A DNA stretch of 64,000 nt from the NCBI GenBank assembly GCA_011050685.1, contig DRFF01000057.1, forward strand, positions 62,001 to 126,000. The letters run 5' to 3'. The position numbers were made by a program, and so were the translations under genes. This stretch comes from Aurantimonas coralicida (GTDB lineage Bacteria > Pseudomonadota > Alphaproteobacteria > Rhizobiales > Rhizobiaceae). The notes below the pieces were generated by a model. It was not told the DNA's origin, did no database searches, and saw only the letters and a list, made by a program, of their open reading frames with translations. Positions 42,630 through 52,507 of the stretch are shown here, piece after piece (position 1 is the stretch's first letter; every line of letters begins with the position of its first letter).

Positions 42630-44993
42630 ATGGGAGCGGACGCGTCAAACGCGCCGGCCGGGGGACTATTGTCCCGATTCGAGGCTTTGCTGACCGCTAA
42701 AACGGAGATCGCCGGGCACGCCAAGATGCTGGCGGGTCCGACCTACGAGAAGCTCCTGCGCTCCGAAAAGGCGCTCCGCCGCACGATCCCTATCCTGATC
42801 ATTCTGTTTCTGGCGATCGCCGCGATTGCGCGCCTTGCGGCGCTCGTCGAAGAGCGCTTCGCATTGGAGGAAGCCGCACTACGCGATCTCCAGATCGCGA
42901 CGACGCTGATGCGGGCGGAAAGCCAGGTCGCCTATGCGTCGGATCCGAAGATGGCGGACGCGAACGCGCTGTTGACCAGTGCGATTCCGGCCGCGCTGAT
43001 CCAGCAGGGACGCTTTGCCGTCGTCAGTAATACTAGCGGACTGATCACCGCGGTCATGCCGGGCTACGAACACCTCCTCGGTGACGATCTGATGCTCTTG
43101 CTGGACGAGTCGCAGGCGCTGCTGATGTTCGGGCAGCGGGCGGGCGTGCAGCACACGCGGTTCCAAGGCGAGGCCGCCTTTGTCGCCAGCGCAACTCTGG
43201 CCGGCGGTCAGGGCACCGTCACCTTCATCCAGCCCGACGTCGACCTGCTTGCCGCTTGGCGCAGCGCGGTCTCGTTGAACGTCACGCTGTTCGCCTTCAC
43301 CAGCATCATCATGCTGGTCATTCTCTACGCTTATTTCCGCCAGGCGACGCGCGCCCAGGACGCCGACGCTCTGTATCTGGAGACCCATCAGAAGGTCGAC
43401 ACCGCCTTGTCGCGCGGCCAGTGCGGCCTTTGGGACTGGGACATCGCCCGTGGGCGAATGTACTGGTCACGCTCGATGTACGAAATGCTCGGCCTGCAAC
43501 CGACGGACAGTGTCCTTGCCTTCGGTGATGTCGCGCCACTGCTCCATCCCGACGACGGCAACCTGCTCGATGTCGCCCGGTATGTCGCCGCCGGAAAGAT
43601 CACCAGCCTCGATCACAACTTCCGCATGCGGCGCAGCGATGGCGCCTATGTCTGGCTCCGTGCGCGGGCCCAGGTGACGCGCACCGGCGAGAACGAGGTC
43701 CATCTGATCGGGATCGCGCTCGACGTCAGCGAGCAACAGGAACTCGCCCGCCTCACCGACGAAGCCAACAAGCAGCTCAACAGCGCGATCGAGAACATCT
43801 CGGAAACCTTTGTCCTGTGCGACAACCGCAACCGTCTTGTCCTCTGCAACTCCAAATACCGCCAGACCTTCGGCCTCACCGAGGCGGACGTCGCGCGCGG
43901 GACGCCGCTCGACGCGGTCATTGCCAAGGCCCGCAAGCCGATCAATAGCCACACCGTCACCAGCCCGGCATTCGCCGAGGGCGAGCGAGCCTCGGAGGCG
44001 CTGCTTGCCGACGGCCGCTGGCTGCTTCTGTCGGAGCGACACACCGCCGATGGCGGGTTCGTCTCTATCGGAACCGACGTCACGCAGCTCAAACTGCACC
44101 AGGCACGGCTGTCGGATTCCGAGCGGCGCCTGATGGCGGTCATCGATGATTTGTCGATTGCGCGGCGGGACGCGGAGAAGAAGGCCGTCCAGCTGACCCA
44201 GCTGAACCGAAATTACGCCGTCGAGAAAGAGCGCGCGGAGGGCGCCTCGCGCGCCAAGACGACCTTCCTCGCCAATATGTCGCATGAGCTGCGAACGCCG
44301 CTCAACGCCATTCTCGGATTCTCCGAGATCATGCGCCAGGGGACCTTCGGCCCGATCGGCTGCGAAAAATACGGCGAATACACCGAAGACATCCATCAGA
44401 GCGGCCACTATTTGTTGCGGCTCATCGACGACATCCTCGACATGGCCAAGATCGAGGCCGGGCGCCTCGTCCTTTCTCCCGAGGAAATCGATATCACCGA
44501 GATCGTCGCAGAGGCCACCAAGATCATCGAGGTCCAGGCCGAACAGAAGGCGATCCGCTTCGAGGGCAGCGCCCCGGACCAGCTGTCGTTCCAGTCCGAC
44601 CGCCGGGCGACCAAGCAGATCCTTCTCAATCTCCTGTCCAACGCGGTCAAATTCACCGATCCTGGCGGTACGGTCCGGCTCAGAGTGCGGGCAGTGAACG
44701 ACGCAGCGCTGATCACCATCTCCGACACCGGTATGGGCATACCCCAAGCCGCGCTAGCCAGCCTCTGTCGACCGTTCGAGCAGATCGAGAACGAATTGAC
44801 CCGCAGCAACAAGGGGACCGGGCTCGGCCTCGCCATCGCCCGGTCTCTGGTCGAGCTTCAAGGTGGCCGTATGCGGATCAGTTCATGCGTCGACGTCGGA
44901 ACGGTCGTGGCGATCCGCCTTCCAGTCGCCCCGGCAAATGTAGCCCATGCAGCGGCAACGCAAATCGAGGCGACCGAAACATTGGACGCCTGA
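42630..44993 (+). CDS. PAS sensor histidine kinase of the PleC/PdhS type
   Basis: The 787-residue protein has two membrane helices (about 52-72 and 215-236) bounding a periplasmic sensor, then two PAS domains (about 262-385 and 395-500), a short coiled coil, a HisKA domain and a HATPase. The phospho-accepting His is in FLANMSHELRTPLNAILGFS, followed by GHYLLRLIDDILDMAKIEAG, the pattern of PleC, DivJ and PdhS kinases that act on DivK. HATPase boxes are NLLSNAVKFTDPGG, DTGMGIPQ and GTGLGLAIARSL. The location between pepN and glnE is the PleC locus in some rhizobia. Assignment to PleC rather than another family member is inference. Confidence 0.82.
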   Translation: MGADASNAPAGGLLSRFEALLTAKTEIAGHAKMLAGPTYEKLLRSEKALRRTIPILIILFLAIAAIARLAALVEERFALEEAALRDLQIATTLMRAESQVAYASDPKMADANALLTSAIPAALIQQGRFAVVSNTSGLITAVMPGYEHLLGDDLMLLLDESQALLMFGQRAGVQHTRFQGEAAFVASATLAGGQGTVTFIQPDVDLLAAWRSAVSLNVTLFAFTSIIMLVILYAYFRQATRAQDADALYLETHQKVDTALSRGQCGLWDWDIARGRMYWSRSMYEMLGLQPTDSVLAFGDVAPLLHPDDGNLLDVARYVAAGKITSLDHNFRMRRSDGAYVWLRARAQVTRTGENEVHLIGIALDVSEQQELARLTDEANKQLNSAIENISETFVLCDNRNRLVLCNSKYRQTFGLTEADVARGTPLDAVIAKARKPINSHTVTSPAFAEGERASEALLADGRWLLLSERHTADGGFVSIGTDVTQLKLHQARLSDSERRLMAVIDDLSIARRDAEKKAVQLTQLNRNYAVEKERAEGASRAKTTFLANMSHELRTPLNAILGFSEIMRQGTFGPIGCEKYGEYTEDIHQSGHYLLRLIDDILDMAKIEAGRLVLSPEEIDITEIVAEATKIIEVQAEQKAIRFEGSAPDQLSFQSDRRATKQILLNLLSNAVKFTDPGGTVRLRVRAVNDAALITISDTGMGIPQAALASLCRPFEQIENELTRSNKGTGLGLAIARSLVELQGGRMRISSCVDVGTVVAIRLPVAPANVAHAAATQIEATETLDA

Positions 44994-45018
44994 CCGCCAA
45001 GTCGCCCCGCTTCCACGC

Positions 45019-48000
45019 TCAAGCCCGGCGAAGCCCCGGGTCCGCAGCCTCTGCCGGCGCCTCTTTCGAAGCCGCAACGGGCAACAGCGCATCGAAAACC
45101 GCCCGGACGGCGGTCGCCGTCTCCGCCAGAAGCGGCTCCAGCCCATCCGTCCCGTCAGTCTCGAGCGCCCGAACCAGGCGGTCGGCAAGCCCCGGCGGCA
45201 GATCCTCCACACCCTGAACGCCGCCTGGCCCGAGCCGCAGGATCTGGATGACGCAGGTGTAGCGGCGCATGGCGGCCGACAGATCGCACCTTGCCTCGAC
45301 ACCGGCGGCCAGATCGGCCGCATCGAGGACGTCCGCCGTCGGCGCACCGACAAGGTCGAGATCGGCGCGACCGGTCAGCAGCGCCCACTGCGCCAGGAAC
45401 TCCAGATCGATGAGACCGCCCGGTCGCAGCTTGAGGTCAAGCGCCCCCTTCGCCGGCTTGTCGCGTTCGATGCGCCGGCGCATGTCGCCGACGTCATGGG
45501 TCGTCGTCGCTTCATCACGCGGTTGGCAAAGGATATCGCGAATGGTTCGGGTCACCTCCGCGCAAAGCTCCGGATCACCGGCGATCGGCCGCGAGCGCGT
45601 CAGCGCCATCCGTTCCCAGGTCCAGGCCTCGTCCAACTGGTAGCGGCGAAACGAGTCGATGCGGGTTGCCAGCGGCCCCATATTGCCCGAAGGGCGCAGC
45701 CGGAAATCGACCTCGTAAAGCACACCCTCACGCATTGGGATCGTCAGTGCCGCAATCAAGCGTTGTGTGAGACGGGCAAAATAGAGACCTGACGACAAAG
45801 GCTTTTCGCCGTCGGATTCTTCGGCCGCTTCATCGTGATCATAAAGCAGGATCAGGTCGACATCCGAGCCTGCCGTCAACTCGCGGCTGCCGAGCCGGCC
45901 CATGCCGAGCAGGGCGATTTTCGCACCAGCGACATGACCATGACGCACGGCAAAGGCTTCCGTGACCGCGTCCAACGTCGCCTCGAGCACGACGTCGGCG
46001 ATGTTCGAGAAGGCTAGTCCTGCCTCGCCGACATCGACCACACCGCTGAGCAACCGCGCCCCGACCAAGAACCGCTGTTCCGAAGCGAAGATGCGCAGTC
46101 GGGCAAGCACGTCCTCGTAGCCGTCGGCCTCGGTCAGGAACATCGCCAGACGTTCGGACATCAGGTCGCGGTCCGGCACTTCGTCGAAAAAGGCCGGATC
46201 GAGAAGCGCGTCGAAGACGTGCGGGCGCGCGGCGATCGTGTCGCGCAGCGCCGGCGCCGACGTGATGATCAGGGCGAGAAGGTCGAGGACGCGCGGATTG
46301 GAGGCGATCAATGAAAAGAACTGAATCCCTGACGGCAGCCCGGCCAGGAATGTGTCGAAGGCGGCGATGGCGCCATCGGGGTCCTTCGCACCCGAAAACG
46401 CCTTCAGCAGCATCGGCAGAACCTTGGTCAGGCGTTCGCGCGCGGTTTCCGAACGGGTGGCGCGATAGCGCCCGTAACCCCAGGAACGCACGATTCTGGC
46501 GACGTCCTCCGGACGGGAAAAACCGAGTTCTCGCAATCGGGCGAGTGCTTCCGGGTCGTCCTCGCTGGCCAGCAGTGCCTTGAATCCGGCTTCTTCGATC
46601 GCACTCGTCTCGCGGTCGCGTCCGTCGCTGAACAGCCGCGTGTAACGCCGGTCGACCCGGCTGAGCCGTTCCAGCAGCGCCTTTGAGAACGCCGCGCGAT
46701 CCTCAAATCCGGCGAGACGGGCGATGCGTTCGACCCCCTCCTCGTCCTCCGGCAAGGTATGGCTCTGCTCGTCGGCCACCATCTGGATGCAGTGCTCTAT
46801 GCGGCGAAGAAACCAATAGTCCGAGACCAGTTCGGCCTCCGTCTCCTCCACGATCCAGCTCCCGGCGGCGAGCTCGGCGAGCGCCTTGTCGGTGCGGCGC
46901 TGGCGCAGCCTGGGTGCGCGGCCACCGGCGATCAGTTGCTGGGCCTGCACGAAGAATTCGACCTCCCGAATGCCGCCGCGCCCAAGCTTCACATTGTGCC
47001 CGGCTACGCCGATGTCGTCGAAGCCGCGATGCCGATCGATGCGCGTCTTCATCGCCTGGATGTCGGCGATCGCCGCGAAGTCGAGATATTTCCGCCAGAC
47101 AAAGGGCGTCAATTCCTGAAGGAACGCCTCTCCCGCCGCGCGGTCGCCCGCCACCGGCCGCGCCTTGATCATCGCGGCGCGCTCCCAGTTGCGCCCGCTG
47201 CCCTCGTAATAGGTGAGCGCCGTGTCGACCGAGATCGCCAGCGGCATCGCCCCCGGATCGGGCCGCAGCCGCAGGTCGGTGCGAAAAACGTAGCCGTCGG
47301 CCGTGCTCTCGCCGACGATCCGCACCAGTCGGCGCACCAATTTGGACAGCGTGTCGACCGCTTCCGTGGGGTCGGCGCAGATGCCGGCCGATTCCTCGAA
47401 GAAGACGATGAGGTCCACGTCGCTCGAATAATTGAGCTCGCCCCCGCCGAGTTTGCCCATGCCGAGCACGAACAACCCGCACCCCGTCTCCGGGTCCTCC
47501 GGATGCGGCAGCACGAGCTTGCCGGCGCGGTGCGCGTCGGCAAGACAGAAGCGCAAGGCCGCGCCGATCGCGACCTCGGCGAGATCGGACAGATCGGCGG
47601 TGGTCTCGGCGGGCGTCGCGGCACCGAACAGATCCCGCAAGGCGATCAGCAGCGAGACCTCGCGCTTGATCAGCCGAAGCTCCCTCATTAGCGCGCTTTC
47701 GCCCTGATCCGTCGCGGGCAGTTTTCGCAACAGGGCGATCCGCTCGGCGATGCGCTGCTTCGCGTCCTGGTCGAACAACGCCTCCAGCCACTCGGGATGC
47801 TGCTGCATCTGGGTGTTCAGATAGGATGAGAGGTCGAGCACGGCCCCGAGCCGCTCGGCCTCCGGGCCACCTTCTGTCAGGAACGCCACGAGCCTTGGGC
47901 ACTTCCCTGCCTCGGCCGCCGCTTTCAGATCGGCGAGCCATGCCGCCGCCTTGTCCGGGTCTAGCGGCGCCAATCGGTGGCCGCCGCCAATCCCGAGACC

Positions 48001-48021
48001 TCTTGCCTCATCCTTCGCCAT
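45019..48021 (-). CDS. glnE: Glutamine synthetase adenylyltransferase/deadenylylase
   Basis: GlnE attaches and removes AMP on glutamine synthetase in response to PII and glutamine. The 1000-residue protein has two nucleotidyltransferase domains: the N-terminal deadenylylase with GMGKLGGGELNYSSDVDLIV and the C-terminal adenylyltransferase with GMGRLGSRELTAGSDVDLIL. Each carries the GSD/SSDVDL metal site intact, and a helical linker lies between them. Length and order fit the family. The ATG at 48021 lies within the last 14 nt of the upstream kinase gene, so translation of the two is coupled. Confidence 0.96.
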   Translation of the reverse strand: MAKDEARGLGIGGGHRLAPLDPDKAAAWLADLKAAAEAGKCPRLVAFLTEGGPEAERLGAVLDLSSYLNTQMQQHPEWLEALFDQDAKQRIAERIALLRKLPATDQGESALMRELRLIKREVSLLIALRDLFGAATPAETTADLSDLAEVAIGAALRFCLADAHRAGKLVLPHPEDPETGCGLFVLGMGKLGGGELNYSSDVDLIVFFEESAGICADPTEAVDTLSKLVRRLVRIVGESTADGYVFRTDLRLRPDPGAMPLAISVDTALTYYEGSGRNWERAAMIKARPVAGDRAAGEAFLQELTPFVWRKYLDFAAIADIQAMKTRIDRHRGFDDIGVAGHNVKLGRGGIREVEFFVQAQQLIAGGRAPRLRQRRTDKALAELAAGSWIVEETEAELVSDYWFLRRIEHCIQMVADEQSHTLPEDEEGVERIARLAGFEDRAAFSKALLERLSRVDRRYTRLFSDGRDRETSAIEEAGFKALLASEDDPEALARLRELGFSRPEDVARIVRSWGYGRYRATRSETARERLTKVLPMLLKAFSGAKDPDGAIAAFDTFLAGLPSGIQFFSLIASNPRVLDLLALIITSAPALRDTIAARPHVFDALLDPAFFDEVPDRDLMSERLAMFLTEADGYEDVLARLRIFASEQRFLVGARLLSGVVDVGEAGLAFSNIADVVLEATLDAVTEAFAVRHGHVAGAKIALLGMGRLGSRELTAGSDVDLILLYDHDEAAEESDGEKPLSSGLYFARLTQRLIAALTIPMREGVLYEVDFRLRPSGNMGPLATRIDSFRRYQLDEAWTWERMALTRSRPIAGDPELCAEVTRTIRDILCQPRDEATTTHDVGDMRRRIERDKPAKGALDLKLRPGGLIDLEFLAQWALLTGRADLDLVGAPTADVLDAADLAAGVEARCDLSAAMRRYTCVIQILRLGPGGVQGVEDLPPGLADRLVRALETDGTDGLEPLLAETATAVRAVFDALLPVAASKEAPAEAADPGLRRA

Positions 48022-49420
48022 CCAGAAGCGTCTTTCCGTCGAGAGGGAACTCCAGGATCACTGTAAGGCCCGGAGCGGCATCCTCAAGCGTCAACGTTCC
48101 GCCATGCACACGGGCGATGGCCTGAACCAGCGACAGACCGAGCCCGGAGCCCGGCAGCGAGCGGCTCTGGTCGAGACGATAGAAGCGCTCCAGCACCCGT
48201 TGGCGCTGCTCGGCGGGGATGCCGGGACCATTGTCCGAAACCACCAACCGGCACAGCCCCCCGTTCTCCGCGAGCCGGATCGCGATCACCGTGCCGCCGT
48301 CGCCGGTTGCGTATTTCAGTGCGTTGTCGAGAAGATTGGACAGCGCCTGGGCGATCAGCTCCCTGCTGACCGAGGCGATCACTGGTGCGGCCGCGTCAAT
48401 GACGAGGCGGGCGCCGGCCTCTTCGGCCAGTGGCTCGTAGAGTTCACCGACATCGGCGACGATCGTGGCGATATCGACCCGATCCTTGAGAACCGGATGC
48501 GAGCCGGCCTCGACCCGCGAGATCATCAAGAGCGCGTCGAAAGTGCGGATCATCTGGTCCGCCTCGGCGATCGTGCCTTCCAGCGCCTCGCGCGGATCGC
48601 CCTCACCGGAGGCCGTCGCCAGCGCGGCCTCGACGCGGTTGCGCAACCGCGTCAGCGGCGTCTTGAGATCATGCGCGATATTGTCGGAGACCTGCCGGAG
48701 CCCTTCCTGCAACAGGGCAACCCGCGCCAGCAGCGTATTGAGGTTTTCCGACAGCCGGTCGAATTCATCGCCCGCGCCGGTCACCGGCAGCCGCTCGGTC
48801 AGGTCACCGGCCAGAATGCGGGCACTCGACGCCGACATGCGGTCCAGCCGCTGCAAGGCGCGGCGACCGACCAGCAGCCAGGCGAACAGCGCGCCGGCAC
48901 CCATCAGCGCCAGCGCCAGGATCAGCGCGCTGCGGACGATCTGGCGAAAGCGTTCCTGCTCGGTCTGGTCGCGCCCGACAAGCACGCGCATGCCATTCGG
49001 CAGGCTGACGACCTCGGCGAGCGCGAGATGATAGCGATCGTCTGCATTCTCGGCGAAACGCTCATAGGCGAAGACCTTTTCGGTAAAGCCTGCTTCGTCG
49101 AGGACGCCGGCCTGCAGGTTCTCGACATTGCCGGCGATGATCCGGCCGGTTGCGTCGGTGACCAGATAGAGCGAAGCCCCGGGTTGGCGGGCGCGACGAT
49201 CGACGGTCCGCACGAGGCCGATGATCCCGGTGGTACGGTAGACCTGCGCGAGGTCGCTGAGTTCCTCGGAAATCGCCGCGCGGCTCTGGCTTTCCAGAAT
49301 TCCCGACGCCGTGGCTGTAACATAGAAGACCAAAACGACGGCGAAGACGGCGAAAAGCAGCAGGTAGACGGCCGACATTCGAACGGCCGTCATGCGCATC
49401 AGCGCCTTCAGTCGCTCCAT
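48008..49420 (-). CDS. Two-component sensor histidine kinase
   Basis: This 470-residue kinase has two membrane helices (about 15-35 and 165-190) flanking a 125-residue periplasmic domain, a HAMP domain, and HisKA with LRQVSDNIAHDLKTPLTRLR. The HATPase boxes are LLDNALKYATGDGG, DNGPGIPAEQR and GSGLGLSLVQAIA. The HDLKTPLTRL H-box is typical of kinases pairing with OmpR-type regulators, such as the one encoded 13 nt upstream. The ATG at 49420 is preferred over earlier frames that overlap the regulator gene. The signal is unknown; the position between degP and glnE suggests envelope or nitrogen stress. Confidence 0.92.
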   Translation of the reverse strand: MERLKALMRMTAVRMSAVYLLLFAVFAVVLVFYVTATASGILESQSRAAISEELSDLAQVYRTTGIIGLVRTVDRRARQPGASLYLVTDATGRIIAGNVENLQAGVLDEAGFTEKVFAYERFAENADDRYHLALAEVVSLPNGMRVLVGRDQTEQERFRQIVRSALILALALMGAGALFAWLLVGRRALQRLDRMSASSARILAGDLTERLPVTGAGDEFDRLSENLNTLLARVALLQEGLRQVSDNIAHDLKTPLTRLRNRVEAALATASGEGDPREALEGTIAEADQMIRTFDALLMISRVEAGSHPVLKDRVDIATIVADVGELYEPLAEEAGARLVIDAAAPVIASVSRELIAQALSNLLDNALKYATGDGGTVIAIRLAENGGLCRLVVSDNGPGIPAEQRQRVLERFYRLDQSRSLPGSGLGLSLVQAIARVHGGTLTLEDAAPGLTVILEFPLDGKTLLDGEG

Positions 49421-49433
49421 GCCCCGAAACCTC

Positions 49434-50159
49434 TTACCTGTCCTGTTCGCCCGCACGCATGATGTAGCCGGAACCGCGCACGGTATGCAGCAGCGGGGAA
49501 TCGAAGTCCCGCTCGATCTTCGAGCGCAGCCGCGAGATATGAACGTCGATGACGTTGGTCTGCGGGTCGAAATGATAGTCCCAGACGTTTTCCAGAAGCA
49601 TGGTGCGGGTAACGACCTGGTTGGCATGTTTCATCAGATATTCGAGCAGACGAAACTCGCGCGGCTGGAGCACCACCACCTTGCCGGCGCGTCGCACTTC
49701 ATGGGACAGGCGGTCGAGTTCGAGATCGCCGACCCGGTAGCTGGTCTCGACGTCCTTGCCGCCGCGACGCCGGCCGAGCACCTCGACCCGGGCCAACAGT
49801 TCGGAAAAGGCGAAGGGCTTGGCCAGATAATCGTCGCCCCCGGCCCTCAGCCCGGTAACCCGGTCATCGACCTGGCCCAGCGCCGAGAGGATCAGCGCCG
49901 GCGTCCCGTCGCCCTTTTCGCGCAGCCCGGATATCACCGCGAGGCCATCACGCTCCGGCAACATGCGATCGACGATCAACACGTCGTAGGTGCGGCTGTC
50001 CGCCATATGGAAGCCGGCCTCGCCATCGCCGGCGTGATCGGCCACATGACCGGCCTCCCGCAGCGCCTTGACCAGATACGCTGCCGCCTCGCGGTCGTCT
50101 TCGATGATCAGGATGCGCATGGATTCGGTCGATGTTCCAAGGGCCGTGGAAGAGGACAT
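49434..50159 (-). CDS. OmpR-family response regulator
   Basis: The 241-residue regulator has a receiver domain (MRILIIEDDREAAAYLVKAL, phospho-Asp in YDVLIVDRMLPERDG, conserved Lys in DDYLAKPFAFSELL) and a C-terminal winged helix (QPREFRLLEYLMKHANQVVT, then DVHISRLRSKIE). The ATG at 50159 has AGGGAG seven bases upstream and adds 13 residues before the receiver; a second ATG at 50120 lacks a ribosome site but would give the typical MRIL start. The cognate kinase follows directly. A large hairpin lies just upstream, after degP. Confidence 0.92.
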   Translation of the reverse strand: MSSSTALGTSTESMRILIIEDDREAAAYLVKALREAGHVADHAGDGEAGFHMADSRTYDVLIVDRMLPERDGLAVISGLREKGDGTPALILSALGQVDDRVTGLRAGGDDYLAKPFAFSELLARVEVLGRRRGGKDVETSYRVGDLELDRLSHEVRRAGKVVVLQPREFRLLEYLMKHANQVVTRTMLLENVWDYHFDPQTNVIDVHISRLRSKIERDFDSPLLHTVRGSGYIMRAGEQDR

Positions 50160-50201
50160 GATCGGCTCCCTTATCTGATCCATTTTGCGCAAAAGAAAAG
50201 C

Positions 50202-50248
50202 GGCGAAGGCGCGATGGCAGCTCTTTGCGAGCTGCCCGCCCCTTCGCC
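50202..50248 (-). terminator. Terminator of degP before the response regulator
   Basis: An outer stem (GGCGAAGG / CCTTCGCC) and an inner stem (GGCAGCTC / GAGCTGCC) form a long interrupted hairpin, followed on the minus strand by CTTTTCTTTT. It should end most degP transcripts; read-through would couple degP to the two-component genes downstream. Confidence 0.78.
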
Positions 50249-50301
50249 ACCCATCGGGAACGGGTCGGCGACCGGGGAAGGTCACCGACCCGGAGCAGGG
50301 A

Positions 50302-51822
50302 TCAGCCCTTGTCGATCGGCAAGGCCACGAAGCGGTTCTGGTCGCCGTTCTTCAGCTGGAAGAGCGCAGCCTTGCGGCCGTTCTTCGAGGCATCCGCAAG
50401 CGCGGCCTGCACCTCCTTCTGGCTCGCAACGCTCTTGCCGTTCACCGCGATGATGACATCGCCCGCTTCGACGCCCTTGTCGGCCGCCGATGAGTCCGGA
50501 TCGACATCGGTCACGACCACGCCCTTGCCGTCCTCGGACGGCGTCAGCGTCAACCCGTAACCGGACAAGGAGGACGGATCGACCGGAGCCTTGCGACTGC
50601 TGGATTCTTCAGCCGACGACGCCTCGTCGAGGCTTGCGAGATTACCGAGCGTGACCGAAATGTCCTGCGCCTTGCCGGCACGCCAGACGGTGATGTCGAC
50701 CTTGGTGTCCGGCTTGTAGTTGCCGATCTTGCGAGCCAGCTCGCGCGGGCCGTCCACCGTCTCGCCATCGACCGCGGTGATCACGTCGCCGGTCGCGACA
50801 CCGGCCTTCGACGCCGGCGTTTCCGTCTCCGGCAAGGTAACGATCGCGCCCTTTTCGTCGGCCAGCCCGACCGCTTCAGCGATATCGTCCGTCACCGAGG
50901 CGATCTGGACGCCCAGCCAACCGCGTTCGACATTGCCGCCGTCGCGCAGGGAAGCAACGACGTCCTTGGCGACCGAGGCTGGAATCGCGAAGGCGATGCC
51001 GACATTGCCGCCGGACGGCGAGAAGATCGCCGTGTTGACACCGATGACCTTGCCGTCGAGACCGAAGGCCGGACCGCCGGAATTACCCCGGTTTACCGCC
51101 GCGTCGATCTGCAGGAAGTCGTCATAGGGGCCGGCGCCGATGTCGCGGCCGCGCGCCGAGACGATGCCGGCCGTAACCGAGCCGCCGAGGCCGAACGGAT
51201 TGCCGACGGCCACGACCCAGTCGCCGATGCGAACCGCCTCGTCATCGCCGAACTCGACATAGGTGAACTTCTTGTCGTCCCGGTCCACCTTGAGCAGCGC
51301 GAGATCGGTGCGCTTGTCGGTGCCGATCAGCCGGGCGTCGTATTCGGTGCCGTTGTCCATGACGATCGTGTATTTGCTACCGTCGCCGACAACATGGTTG
51401 TTGGTGACGAGATAGCCGTCATCGGAGATGAAGAAGCCGGACCCCTGGCCCATCGACTGGCGCGGCTGGCGGCGTGGGCGCATGCCCTCCGGCATGCCGT
51501 TCTGGCCGGGGATGTCGAAGAAGCGGCGAAGCGGGTGATCCTCCGGCAGATTGTCGAAGGGACTGGCCATATCCTGACCGTCGGCAACCGCAGGCGAGAT
51601 GTTCTGCGTGACCCGCACCGAAACCACCGCCGGGGAAACCTTCTCGACCACATCGGCGAAGCCGAAGTTCTTTGCTGGCGCCTCGACCTGAACCGGCTGG
51701 GCGAAAACCGGCATGGTGTTGGTCACAACACCTCCGGAAAAGGCCAGTCCGGCCACGCCGGCGGCCAGCGCACCGGCGATCAGACCGCCGCGCTTCGTCT
51801 TGCTTTTCGTCTCGTTCCGCAT
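50302..51822 (-). CDS. degP: Periplasmic serine protease/chaperone DegP (Do family)
   Basis: DegP degrades and refolds misfolded envelope proteins. The 506-residue precursor has a signal anchor (GGLIAGALAAGVAGLAFSGG), a trypsin-like domain with the triad His in LVTNNHVVGDG, Asp in RTDLALLKVD and Ser in NRGNSGGPAFG, and two PDZ domains (about 295-385 and 410-500). LA-loop residues (residues about 90-115) contain PLRRFFDIPGQNGMP. All catalytic residues are intact. The ATG at 51822 has AAAGGG. The gene sits between ccmH and a two-component system, as in rhizobia. Confidence 0.95.
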   Translation of the reverse strand: MRNETKSKTKRGGLIAGALAAGVAGLAFSGGVVTNTMPVFAQPVQVEAPAKNFGFADVVEKVSPAVVSVRVTQNISPAVADGQDMASPFDNLPEDHPLRRFFDIPGQNGMPEGMRPRRQPRQSMGQGSGFFISDDGYLVTNNHVVGDGSKYTIVMDNGTEYDARLIGTDKRTDLALLKVDRDDKKFTYVEFGDDEAVRIGDWVVAVGNPFGLGGSVTAGIVSARGRDIGAGPYDDFLQIDAAVNRGNSGGPAFGLDGKVIGVNTAIFSPSGGNVGIAFAIPASVAKDVVASLRDGGNVERGWLGVQIASVTDDIAEAVGLADEKGAIVTLPETETPASKAGVATGDVITAVDGETVDGPRELARKIGNYKPDTKVDITVWRAGKAQDISVTLGNLASLDEASSAEESSSRKAPVDPSSLSGYGLTLTPSEDGKGVVVTDVDPDSSAADKGVEAGDVIIAVNGKSVASQKEVQAALADASKNGRKAALFQLKNGDQNRFVALPIDKG

Positions 51823-52009
51823 CGAAAACCCTTTCGCTAGGTCGTCCAAATCCCAGGCGAGCCGGCGTACACGCCAAACTCGCCATCGATGCGACCAGAG
51901 ATAGGGGGTCCGAGGTTACAGGAGCTTTTCGGCTGCGTGAAATCTTCGTAAGGTTGCGAAGAGACGAGGAACGCAGGTGAGCACGGTCGCCCTGTTCGCC
52001 GTCCTGAGC

Positions 52010-52504
52010 CTACCGCCGCGCCTTGACGACGTCGGCGATGGCGGCTTCCTCTTCGGCCGAAAGCCGCGGCGGCGTGCCGCTCTCGCGCCTGCGGCTGCGC
52101 AGGGCCATCAGAGCGAATCCGATACCGCCGAGAAGCAGGATGATCGGCGCGCCCCATAGCGCCAGCGTCGCCCAGTCGAAGCGCGGCTTGAGCAGCACGA
52201 ATTCACCGTAACGAGACACCAGATAATCGAGGACTTCGTCGTTGGTATCGCCGGCGACAAGGCGCTCGCGAACCAGAAGACGCAGGTCTTTGGCAAGATC
52301 GGCATCGGAATCGTCGATCGACTGGTTCTGACAGACCAGGCAGCGCAAACCCGCCGAAAGATCCCGCGCCCGCGCCTCGAGTACCGGATCGCTCAAGACC
52401 TCGTCGGGATTGACGGCGAAAGCCGGCCCGACCGTCAGCCCGCCGGGCAGCAGAACGGCGAGCAGGGCGAAGACGGAAAGCAGATATCGAAACCGCCGAA
52501 TCAT
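52010..52504 (-). CDS. ccmH: Cytochrome c-type biogenesis protein CcmH/CycL
   Basis: CcmH reduces the heme-binding cysteines of apocytochrome c before heme attachment. The 164-residue precursor has a signal peptide ([17 protein letters not shown]), the redox motif [20 protein letters not shown] and a C-terminal membrane anchor ([17 protein letters not shown]). The gene starts 3 nt after ccmF stops and is the last of a four-gene run. Confidence 0.95.
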   Translation of the reverse strand: MIRRFRYLLSVFALLAVLLPGGLTVGPAFAVNPDEVLSDPVLEARARDLSAGLRCLVCQNQSIDDSDADLAKDLRLLVRERLVAGDTNDEVLDYLVSRYGEFVLLKPRFDWATLALWGAPIILLLGGIGFALMALRSRRRESGTPPRLSAEEEAAIADVVKARR

Positions 52505-52507
52505 GGC

